Assembly: GCA_030843315.1 (NCBI GenBank)
Contig: JAUUPT010000002.1
Location: 62,001-126,000, forward strand
From: Bacteroidaceae bacterium
GTDB lineage: Bacteria > Bacteroidota > Bacteroidia > Bacteroidales > Bacteroidaceae
Direction: 5' to 3'
DNA: 64,000 nucleotides
Shown here: positions 16,287-24,365 of the stretch, in pieces
Position numbering within the stretch: the first letter of the stretch is position 1
Layout: each line of letters starts with the position of its first letter
Notes under the pieces: model-generated
Told to the model about the DNA's origin: nothing
Database searches by the model: none
The model's input: the letters and a program-made list of their open reading frames with translations, nothing else
Position numbers and translations under genes: made by a program

Positions 16287-17213
16287 TTAGAACCACTTAA
16301 TCTTCCTGAACCATACAAATGTTAACGCCGATAGTATAGCCGAGAGAAGGATAATCAGTACGAACGCATGTGGGAAACCTTCCAAGTGAATATCCACATT
16401 CATGCCGTAGAAACTGGCTATCAATGTAGGAATCATCAGGGTGATGGAAAGGCTGGTCATGCGTTTCATGATGGCATTCACGTTGTTGGAGATGATGGAG
16501 GCAAAGGCATCCATGGTTCCCGTGAGGATATCACTGTAAATATTTACGGTATTGTATGCCTGTTTTAGTTCGATGACCACGTCTTCCAGTAGTTCCATAT
16601 CGAGGAAGTTGGTATCCTGGAAGATTTTCTTTAATCGTCCTATCATTACCTCGTTGCCACGAATGGAGGTATTGAAATAAACCAGCGTCTTTTGGAGCTT
16701 CATCAACTGGAGCAGGTCTTCGTTGCGGATGCTTTTCTCCAGTTCTTTCTCAGCGGTGGCTACGTCGTTGTTGATTTGTTTCAGATACTTCAGGAACCAA
16801 GCGGCGGAAGAATAAATGAGCCGCAGAATCAGATCCAACTTGTTGTTTACTACAATACTTTTCCGGCGGGTGTGCAGGATGAAGTCTGAAATCATTTCCG
16901 TGTGATGATAACACACCGAAACGATGATTCCGTCGTTGGTGATGATACCGATGGGGACAGTGATGAAGGGAACACCGTGCTGGTTGCTCTGCATCGGAAT
17001 ACGCAGGATGGTGAGCAGCCAGTTATCTTCTGTCTCAGTACGCGGGCGTTCGTCCACGTCGGCTATATCTTCCAGAAATGATTCGGGAACTCCCAGTTCT
17101 TGGGTGAGGAATTGGAAATCGTTGTCGTCAGGGCATTCCACGTTTACCCAGCAGTTGGGCTGCCACTCATTTTTTTCGATAAAGCCATTTTCGCTGTAGA
17201 GATACTTTCTCAT
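16287..17213 (-). CDS. corA: CorA-type magnesium/cobalt transporter
   Basis: Start placed at the ATG at 17213 (MRKYLYSENGFIEKNEW), giving 308 residues; the longer frame to 17258 adds 15 residues with no family support. A soluble alpha/beta funnel domain (1-240) is followed by two C-terminal membrane helices. The pore signature GMN appears as SFYGMNVDIHLEG at the end of the first helix, and the protein ends in a basic tail (FRKIKWF). CorA forms a pentameric channel for Mg2+. Convergent with rnhB. Confidence 0.93.
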   Translation of the reverse strand: MRKYLYSENGFIEKNEWQPNCWVNVECPDDNDFQFLTQELGVPESFLEDIADVDERPRTETEDNWLLTILRIPMQSNQHGVPFITVPIGIITNDGIIVSVCYHHTEMISDFILHTRRKSIVVNNKLDLILRLIYSSAAWFLKYLKQINNDVATAEKELEKSIRNEDLLQLMKLQKTLVYFNTSIRGNEVMIGRLKKIFQDTNFLDMELLEDVVIELKQAYNTVNIYSDILTGTMDAFASIISNNVNAIMKRMTSLSITLMIPTLIASFYGMNVDIHLEGFPHAFVLIILLSAILSALTFVWFRKIKWF

Positions 17214-17396
17214 GTTTAGCCTCCTTTCTTTAAGTGCGGACGGAGGTATTGCGACCAACGGCTCCGTTCGCTTTAATGGTGAATACTATTGCACGTTCGC
17301 GGGATTGAATCGTCCATATTTACTATTTTTAATTTTTAAAGCGGAGCAAAAGTACATAAATCATTTGAAACAGTACGCTTTAACCGCTGTTTTTTG

Positions 17397-17404
17397 TAAC
17401 TTTG
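17397..17404 (+). promoter_or_regulatory. -7 box of gpmI
   Basis: TAACTTTG, followed by CACCGCG, is a canonical TAnnTTTG element 79 bp before the gpmI ATG. A TTTG at 17364-17367 is further upstream than the usual spacing. Confidence 0.55.
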
Positions 17405-17482
17405 CACCGCGAAAATGGCTCCTTTTAATATAGAACGTTTTCGGTATAGAAAAAGATTGTACAATTAAATTCAATGAATATT

Positions 17483-18997
17483 ATGAGTAAGAAAGCCCTT
17501 TTAATGATTCTTGATGGCTGGGGTCTCGGCGATCAAGGCAAAGACGATGTGATTTTCAACACGCCTACTCCCTACTGGGACAGCCTGTTGGCTGCTTATC
17601 CGCACTCCGAGCTTCAGGCAAGCGGTGAGAACGTTGGTTTGCCCGACGGACAGATGGGTAACTCCGAAGTAGGTCACCTCAATATCGGTGCCGGACGTAT
17701 TGTTTACCAGGATTTGGTAAAGATTAACCGTGCTTGTGCCGACGGCAGCATCCTGAAGAATCCGGAAGTTGTTTCTGCTTTCTCTTATGCCAAAGAAAAC
17801 GGCAAGAGCATCCACTTCATGGGATTGACTTCCAACGGTGGTGTGCACAGTTCTTTCGGCCACTTGTTTAAACTTTGCGATATCTCCAAGGAGTATGGCG
17901 TTGAGAATACTTTCATCCACTGCTTTATGGATGGCCGTGATACCGACCCGAAGAGCGGTAAAGGCTTTATCGAACAACTGACTGCTCACTGCGAGAAGTC
18001 GGCTGGTAAGATCGCTTCCATCGTAGGCCGTTTCTATGCTATGGACCGCGACAAACGTTGGGAACGTGTGAAGGTGGCTTATGACCTGTTGGTGAACGGT
18101 GAAGGAAAGGTTGCTTCGGATATGGTTCAAGCTATGCAGGAGTCATACGATGAAGGTGTTACGGATGAGTTCATCAAGCCGATTGTCAATGCAAACTGTG
18201 ACGGTACTATTAAGGAAGGCGATGTAGTTATCTTCTTCAACTACCGTAACGACCGTGCCAAGGAATTGACCGTTGTCCTTACTCAGCAAGATATGCCGGA
18301 ACAGGGCATGCACACTATCCCGGGCCTGCAATACTATTGCATGACTCCGTACGATGCCTCTTTCAAGGGTGTTCATATCCTCTTCGACAAGGAAAATGTT
18401 CAGAATACGCTGGGCGAGTATCTGGCTGCTGAAGGCAAGACTCAGCTTCACATCGCCGAGACAGAGAAGTATGCTCACGTTACATTCTTCTTCAACGGCG
18501 GTCGCGAGACTCCGTATGATGCAGAAGAACGCATCCTGGTTCCGTCTCCGAAAGTAGCTACCTACGACTTGAAGCCGGAGATGAGCGCTTACGAAGTGAA
18601 AGACAAGCTGGTTGAAGCAATCAACACTAAGAAGTTCGACTTCATCGTTGTGAACTATGCCAACGGTGATATGGTAGGTCATACCGGTATTTACGAAGCT
18701 ATCGAGAAAGCTGTAAAAGCTATCGACGAATGTGTGAAAGATACCGTAGAAGCAGCCAAAGCCAACGATTACGAAGTTATCATCATTGCCGACCACGGTA
18801 ATGCCGACCACGCCTTGAATGAAGACGGTACTCCGAACACCGCCCACTCACTGAATCCTGTTCCCTTTGTTTATGTAACAGCGAACAAGGATGCCAAAGT
18901 TGAAAACGGTGTACTGGCAGACGTTGCTCCTTCTATCCTGCATATCCTGGGAATGAAGCAGCCGGCTGATATGACGGGTAAAGACTTGATAAAGTAA
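17483..18997 (+). CDS. gpmI: 2,3-bisphosphoglycerate-independent phosphoglycerate mutase
   Basis: A 504-residue glycolytic enzyme interconverting 3- and 2-phosphoglycerate using Mn2+. The start at 17483 (MSKKALLMILDGWGLGD) fits the family; an in-frame ATG nine bases upstream (17474) is possible. Phosphatase-domain motifs seen are the metal-binding DGWG, the nucleophilic serine in QMGNSEVGHLNIGAGR, HCFMDGRDTDPKSG, NYRNDRAKELT, the metal-binding NYANGDMVGHTG and IIADHGNADHALNEDGTPNT. Single gene with a strong terminator 17 bp downstream. Confidence 0.97.
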   Translation: MSKKALLMILDGWGLGDQGKDDVIFNTPTPYWDSLLAAYPHSELQASGENVGLPDGQMGNSEVGHLNIGAGRIVYQDLVKINRACADGSILKNPEVVSAFSYAKENGKSIHFMGLTSNGGVHSSFGHLFKLCDISKEYGVENTFIHCFMDGRDTDPKSGKGFIEQLTAHCEKSAGKIASIVGRFYAMDRDKRWERVKVAYDLLVNGEGKVASDMVQAMQESYDEGVTDEFIKPIVNANCDGTIKEGDVVIFFNYRNDRAKELTVVLTQQDMPEQGMHTIPGLQYYCMTPYDASFKGVHILFDKENVQNTLGEYLAAEGKTQLHIAETEKYAHVTFFFNGGRETPYDAEERILVPSPKVATYDLKPEMSAYEVKDKLVEAINTKKFDFIVVNYANGDMVGHTGIYEAIEKAVKAIDECVKDTVEAAKANDYEVIIIADHGNADHALNEDGTPNTAHSLNPVPFVYVTANKDAKVENGVLADVAPSILHILGMKQPADMTGKDLIK

Positions 18998-19013
18998 GTA
19001 TATAATTATTTTC

Positions 19014-19085
19014 AGGCACGGATTACGCGGGTTTCACGGATTCTTTTTGTAAAGTCAGTGAAATCCGTGTAATCCGTGCCTTTTT
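19014..19085 (+). terminator. Long-stem terminator after gpmI
   Basis: Arms 19015-19037 and 19058-19080 are 23 bp and pair at 21 positions (GGCACGGATTACGCGGGTTT ... against ... CCGTGTAATCCGTGCC), followed by TTTTT. Each arm repeats the word CACGGATT/AATCCGTG. It ends gpmI transcription. Confidence 0.85.
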
Positions 19086-19100
19086 AATATTCAGAGAGTT

Positions 19101-19682
19101 ATGCTGCAAATTGGCGATACAGTTGTAAGCCTTGATGTGCTGCGCGAGAAGTTTCTTTGCGACCTTGGCGCTTGCAAAGGTGCGTGTTGCATTGAAGGAG
19201 ATGCCGGGGCGCCGGTGGAGTTGGATGAAATAGAGAAGTTGGAAGAAGTATTGCCCGTCATTTGGGACGAGCTTGCGCCCGAAGCGCGTGCCGTCATAGA
19301 TAAACAGGGAGTTGTTTATACCGATCGGGAAGGGGACTTGGTTACTTCTATCGTCAATAACAAAGATTGTGTCTTTACCTGCTACGATGAGAAAGGCTGC
19401 TGCTACTGTGCTATCGAGAAAGCCTACCGGGAAGGGAAAGTGAACTTTTATAAACCCGTTTCCTGCCATCTTTATCCGATAAGGGTAGGAGACTATGGCG
19501 TTTATAAAGCCGTTAACTATAATCGCTGGGATGTCTGCAAAGCTGCCGTACTACTTGGTCAGAAAGAGAATCTTCCGATTTATAAGTTTCTGAAAGAACC
19601 GCTGATTCGCAAGTTCGGTGAGGACTGGTATGCGGAATTGGAACTGGTAGCAGAGGAAATGAAGAAACAGAATATGCTGTAA
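19101..19682 (+). CDS. DUF3109 family cysteine-rich protein
   Basis: A 193-residue cytoplasmic protein with the DUF3109 pattern: an N-terminal cluster CDLGACKGACCIEGDAGAP (about 24-42), a second cluster (CVFTCYDEKGCCYCAIEKA, about 93-111) and CHLYPIRVGDYG. The cysteines suggest bound zinc or an iron-sulfur centre, as in the related YkgJ group. Its function is not known to me. It follows the gpmI terminator and has its own terminator at 19719-19754. Confidence 0.85.
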   Translation: MLQIGDTVVSLDVLREKFLCDLGACKGACCIEGDAGAPVELDEIEKLEEVLPVIWDELAPEARAVIDKQGVVYTDREGDLVTSIVNNKDCVFTCYDEKGCCYCAIEKAYREGKVNFYKPVSCHLYPIRVGDYGVYKAVNYNRWDVCKAAVLLGQKENLPIYKFLKEPLIRKFGEDWYAELELVAEEMKKQNML

Positions 19683-19718
19683 AATGATAATTTAGCACAT
19701 AAAGGCCCTATAAGAAAG

Positions 19719-19763
19719 GCCCCGGCCGGCAGGAGTATCCTGCCCATCCGGGGCTTCTTCGTT
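19719..19763 (+). terminator. Terminator after the DUF3109 gene
   Basis: GC-rich hairpin: GCCCCGG (19719-19725) with CCGGGGC (19748-19754), inner pairing GCAGGA/TCCTGC, followed by TTCTTCGTT. Confidence 0.75.
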
Positions 19764-19851
19764 GTAAGATGTGAGGTTGGTTAATAAAAACGTATTGCTC
19801 AGTGGTTAAATACTAAACTAATTATTAACAACTAATCATTAACCACCGATC

Positions 19852-21813
19852 TTATGCATCGATATTTGCATACGTTGCATTCTTTTCAATGAAATCGCGG
19901 CGTGGGCCTACGTCTTCACCCATCAACATGGAGAAAATGAAGTCGGCTTCGGCTGCGTTTTCAAGATGTACTTGTTTCAACATACGGTTGTCCGGGTTCA
20001 TGGTTGTTTCCCACAACTGTTCCGGGTTCATTTCACCCAAACCTTTGTAACGCTGGGTGTGTACGGCGTTCTCAGAACCGCCACCGTAGGTGTCGATAAA
20101 CTTTTGGCGCTGTTGGTCGGTCCAGCAATACTCTTTCACCTTGCCTTTGGTACAAAGATAAAGCGGTGGAGTAGCGATGTACAGGTAGCCCTGCTGAATC
20201 ACTTGCGGGAAGTAGCGGAAGAAGAGCGTCATAATCAGCGTGTCGATGTGCGAACCATCGACGTCGGCATCGGTCATGATGATTACCTTCTTGTAGCGCA
20301 ACTTATCTATATTAGCTTCTTTGCTGTCCTCTCCGTCTACACCGAAACGGATGCCCAGCGCCTGGATGATATTGTTTACTTCGTCACTCTCGAATGCTTT
20401 GTGCCACATGGCTTTTTCCACATTCAGAATCTTACCGCGCAGCGGCAGAATAGCCTGGAAAGCACGGTTACGGCCTTGCTTGGCGGAACCACCTGCAGAA
20501 TCACCCTCGACGAGGAACAATTCGCATTCTTCCGGGTCCTTGCTGGAGCAGTCCGCCAGTTTACCCGGCATACCGCCACCGGACATCGGTGATTTACGTT
20601 GTACCGACTCGCGTGCCTTGCGTGCGGCAATACGTGCTTGTGCGGCCAATATCACTTTGTCCACAATCAGTTTGGCTTCTTTCGGATGTTCTTCCAGATA
20701 GTAGGTAAGGGCTTCGCCCACAGCCTGATCCACAGCACCCATTACCTCGTTGTTACCGAGCTTCGTCTTGGTCTGTCCTTCAAATTGCGGCTCTGCCACC
20801 TTGATGGAGATTACCGCAGTCAGTCCTTCGCGGAAGTCATCGCCGGCAATTTCGACTTTGGCTTTCTCCAGCATCTTGTTGTCTTCGGCATATTTCTTCA
20901 GCGTACGGGTCAGTGCACGGCGGAAACCGGCAAGGTGCGTACCGCCTTCGATGGTATTGATATTGTTTACGTAAGAGTGAACGTTCTCATTATAAGACGT
21001 GTTGTACATGATGGCCACTTCCACCGGTGTGCCTTGCTTCTCGGTGTTGATGTATATTACATCGTTCATGAAGTGCTCGCGTGAAGAGTCCACGTAGCGG
21101 ACAAACTCCTTCAAACCCTCTTCCGAGTAGAACATTTCTTGCTTGAAGTTACCTTCTTCGTCCGTTTCGCGGCGGTCGGTCAGGGAGATGCGGATACCTG
21201 CGTTGAGGTATGCCAACTCGCGCATACGCGTTGCCAGGATATCGTAGTGATAAACCGTTTCGGTGAAGATGGTATCATCCGGCCAGAACTGTTGGCGTGT
21301 ACCGGTAATGTCGGTTGTGCCTACTTCCTTTACGGAGTACAGCGGATGGCCGCATGAATATTCTTGCTGGTAGATTTTGCCGTCGCGGAAAACCTGTGTC
21401 GTCATGTGCGTGGACAGGGCGTTCACACAAGATACACCTACGCCGTGCAAACCTCCGGAAACCTTGTAAGAACCTTTGTCGAACTTACCTCCGGCGTGCA
21501 ATACGGTCATAACTACTTCCAGTGCGGATTTCTTTTCCTTCTCGTGATAGTCTACCGGAATACCACGTCCGTTGTCCTGTACGGTAATAGAATTATCTTC
21601 GTTGATGGTCACTTCGATGTGGTCGCAATAACCGGCGAGCGCTTCGTCGATAGAGTTGTCCACAACTTCATAAACCAAATGGTGGAGTCCTTTGACACTA
21701 ATGTCACCAATATACATCGCGGGGCGCTTTCTTACCGCTTCCAAACCTTCCAGTACCTGGATGTTCTCGGCAGAATAGTTCCCGTTTTCAGAGTGAATCT
21801 GTTCTTCGGTCAT
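19852..21813 (-). CDS. gyrB: DNA gyrase subunit B
   Basis: A 653-residue subunit of gyrase, which introduces negative supercoils using ATP. The GHKL ATPase domain is at the N-terminus (EVVDNSIDEALAGYCD, QDNGRGIPVDYHEKEKKSAL, KVSGGLHGVGVSCVNALS). It is followed by the transducer domain and the TOPRIM domain (LFLVEGDSAGGSAKQGRNR, IIMTDADVDGSHIDTL), then the C-terminal QRYKGLGEMNPEQLWETTMN motif. Length is typical of Bacteroidetes GyrB. A -7 box (TATATTTG) lies at 21843-21850. gyrA is not in the window. Confidence 0.97.
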   Translation of the reverse strand: MTEEQIHSENGNYSAENIQVLEGLEAVRKRPAMYIGDISVKGLHHLVYEVVDNSIDEALAGYCDHIEVTINEDNSITVQDNGRGIPVDYHEKEKKSALEVVMTVLHAGGKFDKGSYKVSGGLHGVGVSCVNALSTHMTTQVFRDGKIYQQEYSCGHPLYSVKEVGTTDITGTRQQFWPDDTIFTETVYHYDILATRMRELAYLNAGIRISLTDRRETDEEGNFKQEMFYSEEGLKEFVRYVDSSREHFMNDVIYINTEKQGTPVEVAIMYNTSYNENVHSYVNNINTIEGGTHLAGFRRALTRTLKKYAEDNKMLEKAKVEIAGDDFREGLTAVISIKVAEPQFEGQTKTKLGNNEVMGAVDQAVGEALTYYLEEHPKEAKLIVDKVILAAQARIAARKARESVQRKSPMSGGGMPGKLADCSSKDPEECELFLVEGDSAGGSAKQGRNRAFQAILPLRGKILNVEKAMWHKAFESDEVNNIIQALGIRFGVDGEDSKEANIDKLRYKKVIIMTDADVDGSHIDTLIMTLFFRYFPQVIQQGYLYIATPPLYLCTKGKVKEYCWTDQQRQKFIDTYGGGSENAVHTQRYKGLGEMNPEQLWETTMNPDNRMLKQVHLENAAEADFIFSMLMGEDVGPRRDFIEKNATYANIDA

Positions 21814-21842
21814 AATGTTTTTTCCTAATTGTAATAACAGAG

Positions 21843-21850
21843 CAAATATA
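21843..21850 (-). promoter_or_regulatory. -7 box of gyrB
   Basis: CAAATATA on the plus strand reads TATATTTG on the minus strand, 30 bp before the gyrB ATG. Confidence 0.55.
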
Positions 21851-21966
21851 GTGAAAATCCCTGAGATATAGAATTAAACTAAGGGATAAATTCGGGTAGT
21901 TTACAGCTTTTTAGCATAGGAGCCGAACCTTCGGAAAAATGAAAGGCGGGTAGGGGGGAAACGAAA

Positions 21967-21990
21967 AGGCCGAACTAAAAAGTTCAGCCT
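21967..21990 (-). terminator. Terminator after rpsT
   Basis: Inverted repeat AGGCCGAACT (21967-21976) and AGTTCAGCCT (21981-21990), one mismatch; on the minus strand it is followed by TTTTCGTTT. It closes the tRNA-Glu/rpsT transcript. Confidence 0.75.
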
Positions 21991-22017
21991 CTCAATAGCT
22001 TTTGTGTAACAATTGAC

Positions 22018-22272
22018 TTAAGCCAGCTTGTTGATATAAATTGCCAACTTAGACTTCAGATTGCTAGCTTTATTCTTGTGAATAACATTGGTCTTGGCCA
22101 ATTTATCCAGCAACTTGGTAATGCCAGGATACATAGCTGATGCTTCAGCTTTATCTGTAGTACCACGAAGTTTACGAACAGCATTTCTCATGGTTTTACC
22201 ATAATATCTGTTGTGAAGTCTTCTTGTTTCTTCTTGTCTGATTCTCTTGAGAGATGATTTGTGATTTGCCAT
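22018..22272 (-). CDS. rpsT: 30S ribosomal protein S20
   Basis: An 84-residue basic protein of the small ribosomal subunit, binding 16S rRNA. The start at 22272 gives the family N-terminus MANHKSSLKRIRQEETRRLH; the longer frame to 22344 would overlap the tRNA and is rejected. The C-terminal helix KNKASNLKSKLAIYINKLA is typical. It lies 40 bp downstream of tRNA-Glu on the same strand and appears to share its promoter. Confidence 0.97.
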   Translation of the reverse strand: MANHKSSLKRIRQEETRRLHNRYYGKTMRNAVRKLRGTTDKAEASAMYPGITKLLDKLAKTNVIHKNKASNLKSKLAIYINKLA

Positions 22273-22312
22273 TTCGACTAATCTTTTTTTTAATTCGTTA
22301 TTCTTTTGTTTG

Positions 22313-22384
22313 TAGCCCGTGGGGGAATCGAACCCCCCTTTCAAGAATGAAAATCTTGCGTCCTAACCGATAGACGAACGGGCC
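22313..22384 (-). tRNA. tRNA-Glu (anticodon UUC)
   Basis: The minus strand folds into a complete 72-nt cloverleaf: acceptor stem GGCCCGT/ACGGGCT with discriminator A, D arm TCGTCTATCGGTTAGGA, anticodon loop ATTTTCATT with TTC reading GAA/GAG, and T arm GGGGGTTCGATTCCCCC. CCA is not encoded, as usual in Bacteroides. It is transcribed ahead of rpsT. Confidence 0.96.
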
Positions 22385-22439
22385 ATCCTTTATTGAGCGT
22401 TTCCGCTCGTGCAAACGCATTTCCTTTTGTTTGCGGATG

Positions 22440-22470
22440 CAAAGGTAGTAACTCTTTTTGAATTGGCAAA
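22440..22470 (-). promoter_or_regulatory. Complete -33/-7 promoter of tRNA-Glu and rpsT
   Basis: On the minus strand TTTG (22470-22467), 19 bp spacer and TACCTTTG (22447-22440), matching the Bacteroides consensus TTTG-N19-21-TAnnTTTG exactly. The start would fall about 50 bases before the tRNA. Confidence 0.8.
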
Positions 22471-22629
22471 ATATTCTCAAGAAAAAAATAAAGTGCCCCT
22501 CGCAGATTCTCCTTTTGTATGTATTTTAGTATTTGATAATCAGGAGTATAAAAGCTTTCATTTTTTTACTTTTGTGCCTTTATTTTTTTATTCTTACCCT
22601 CAGATTCCTATTCTTTCGGGCTTTTTTCG

Positions 22630-22637
22630 TAGCTTTG
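22630..22637 (+). promoter_or_regulatory. -7 box of recO
   Basis: TAGCTTTG matches TAnnTTTG and lies 32 bp before the recO ATG. The preceding 22471-22629 is AT-rich without other recognisable signals. Confidence 0.5.
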
Positions 22638-22669
22638 TTATCGGATTGAAACTAAAACAGTAAATAGGA

Positions 22670-23398
22670 ATGTTGCAAAAAACGCTGGGGATTGTGTTGC
22701 ACACCCTGAAATATAAGGATAGTTCACTCATTGCGGACGTCTATACGGAAGTGGCGGGCAGGGCGTCGTTCCTCATTTCCGTACCCCGTTCGCGCAAGTC
22801 GATGGTAAAATCTGTGCTCTTTCAGCCGCTGGCGTTGGTGGAGTTGGAGGCGGATTTCCGCCCCAATGCTACTATATATAAGGTAAAGGAGGCGAAGTCT
22901 TTTTATCCTTTTTCCACGCTTCCCTACGATCCTTACAAGTCTGCCATCGCTCTTTTCCTGTCCGAGTTCCTCTATCGTGCCGTGCGCGAGGAGGCGGAAA
23001 ACCGTCCGTTGTTTGCTTATTTGCAGCATTCCATCGTCTGGCTGGACGAGTGCCGGGCGGGATTTGCCAATTTCCACCTGGTTTTCTTGATGCGTCTTTC
23101 CCGCTTCCTGGGGCTCTATCCTAATCTGGAAGATTATCACGAAGGCGATTATTTCGATTTGCAAAATGCCAGTTTCACCCCGCTTCGCCCGCAACTCCAC
23201 TCCAATTACATAGCTCCGCAGGAAGCTGCCCGCCTGACGCAACTGATGCGCATGAACTATGAAACGATGCACCTCTTTGCCATGAACCGGACGGAGCGTA
23301 CCCGCTGTCTGACGATAATGAACGACTACTACCGCCTGCACTTGCCGGACTTCCCGGTATTGAAATCACTTGATGTCTTGAAAGAACTGTTCGATTGA
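22670..23398 (+). CDS. recO: DNA repair protein RecO
   Basis: A 242-residue protein acting with RecF and RecR to load RecA on single-stranded gaps. The N-terminal OB fold begins MLQKTLGIVLHTLKYKDSSL and contains GRASFLISVPRSRKS. The helical C-terminal part has the family segments AIALFLSEFLYRAVREE and FLMRLSRFLGLYPN. The zinc-finger cysteines of some RecO proteins are absent, as is common in Bacteroidetes. Single gene. Confidence 0.92.
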   Translation: MLQKTLGIVLHTLKYKDSSLIADVYTEVAGRASFLISVPRSRKSMVKSVLFQPLALVELEADFRPNATIYKVKEAKSFYPFSTLPYDPYKSAIALFLSEFLYRAVREEAENRPLFAYLQHSIVWLDECRAGFANFHLVFLMRLSRFLGLYPNLEDYHEGDYFDLQNASFTPLRPQLHSNYIAPQEAARLTQLMRMNYETMHLFAMNRTERTRCLTIMNDYYRLHLPDFPVLKSLDVLKELFD

Positions 23399-23456
23399 CG
23401 CAAACGATGGTTTCCGCTTATTCTTTTCTCTTGCGCACTAAGTGGGAGAGAGTGAA

Positions 23457-24206
23457 TTATTGCGCTCCGTACTCTACTATTGCTGTGATATTAAATTCGT
23501 AATTGCAGCCATCCATTCGTAAGTAGTGGTAGATGATGGGAGACGCCATTTTTGTTTGAGGCTTGTAGTCCCATCTCAACTCTGTGGCGAGTGATGATAT
23601 TGCAGCAGGGTCGCTTTTGCTGATGTCGTAAACCTCTGTAACTTCTTCTTCGCTATCGTTTTTGTAGGTCAGGCTGATATATTTTTTCTCTTCTCGGTTG
23701 CTTAGGGTATATTTTCCTTCCTTTCTGGTGATATAAGCATCGCCTTGTGGCTCTTTAATAAGGAATTGTTTGCTCGTATCGTATGCGAAGAATATCAGCA
23801 TATTCCCTTCTGCAAGGAGTGGGTGGTTGCTGTCTTTTATCAGTGCGCCTCTTCCCCCTTCTTTTTCTAAGACTTCCACTTGGAGGCTGATGGTGGTCTT
23901 GCAAACATTATCCGTCACAGTGACAACCGTTTTGCCCATCTTTTTGGGGATTAAGAACAGGTTGCCATAATTCTCGTCCTCGTAGGGTGCGTGATAAGCT
24001 ACTCTTACAATACTCGGATCTTTCACATAGGCAGTATAATCTAGGTTCCCGCTGGTAATCTCTATCGCGCAGGCATCTTCTATCTGTATGTCTTTCTCTG
24101 CAATAGTGAATGGTAGCGGACCTTTTTCTTCGTTGTTGTCGTCTGATGAACAAGCGGTAAATGCTAGCATAGCAACCATGGGTAGGAGATAGTATATTCT
24201 TTTCAT
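23457..24206 (-). CDS. Uncharacterised lipoprotein with Ig-like domain
   Basis: A 249-residue lipoprotein: signal MKRIYYLLPMVAMLAFTAC, then an acidic SSDDNNEEKGP tether typical of surface-exposed Bacteroides lipoproteins. Residues about 35-115 resemble a bacterial Ig-like fold (IPKKMGKTVVTVTDNVCKTT). The rest is beta-rich and I do not recognise it. It lies 160 bp downstream of the C10 protease gene, behind a strong hairpin and a possible -7 box (24307-24314), so it may be expressed separately. Confidence 0.7.
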   Translation of the reverse strand: MKRIYYLLPMVAMLAFTACSSDDNNEEKGPLPFTIAEKDIQIEDACAIEITSGNLDYTAYVKDPSIVRVAYHAPYEDENYGNLFLIPKKMGKTVVTVTDNVCKTTISLQVEVLEKEGGRGALIKDSNHPLLAEGNMLIFFAYDTSKQFLIKEPQGDAYITRKEGKYTLSNREEKKYISLTYKNDSEEEVTEVYDISKSDPAAISSLATELRWDYKPQTKMASPIIYHYLRMDGCNYEFNITAIVEYGAQ

Positions 24207-24241
24207 ATATGTAAGTTGTTTGGATGGCGAAATTCTGTTTA

Positions 24242-24293
24242 AACAAATAAGGAAAGTAGTAAAGTTATAGCTTTACTACTTTTCTTATTTGTT
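24242..24293 (-). terminator. Long hairpin between C10 protease and lipoprotein genes
   Basis: Arms of 23 bp (24242-24264 and 24271-24293) pair at 22 positions around a 6-nt loop; key word GTAGTAAAG/CTTTACTAC. It should end most transcription from the protease gene. Confidence 0.75.
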
Positions 24294-24365
24294 AATTCGA
24301 CAGGTACAAAGTTATAGAAATACTTTGAAAGATAAATGAACTTTGTAAAAGGTTGTGTCCCTCTA

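Noticed and set aside
22272..22344. N-terminal extension of S20 starting at 22344
   Set aside because: It would overlap the tRNA-Glu gene; the family start MANHKSSLKR lies at 22272.
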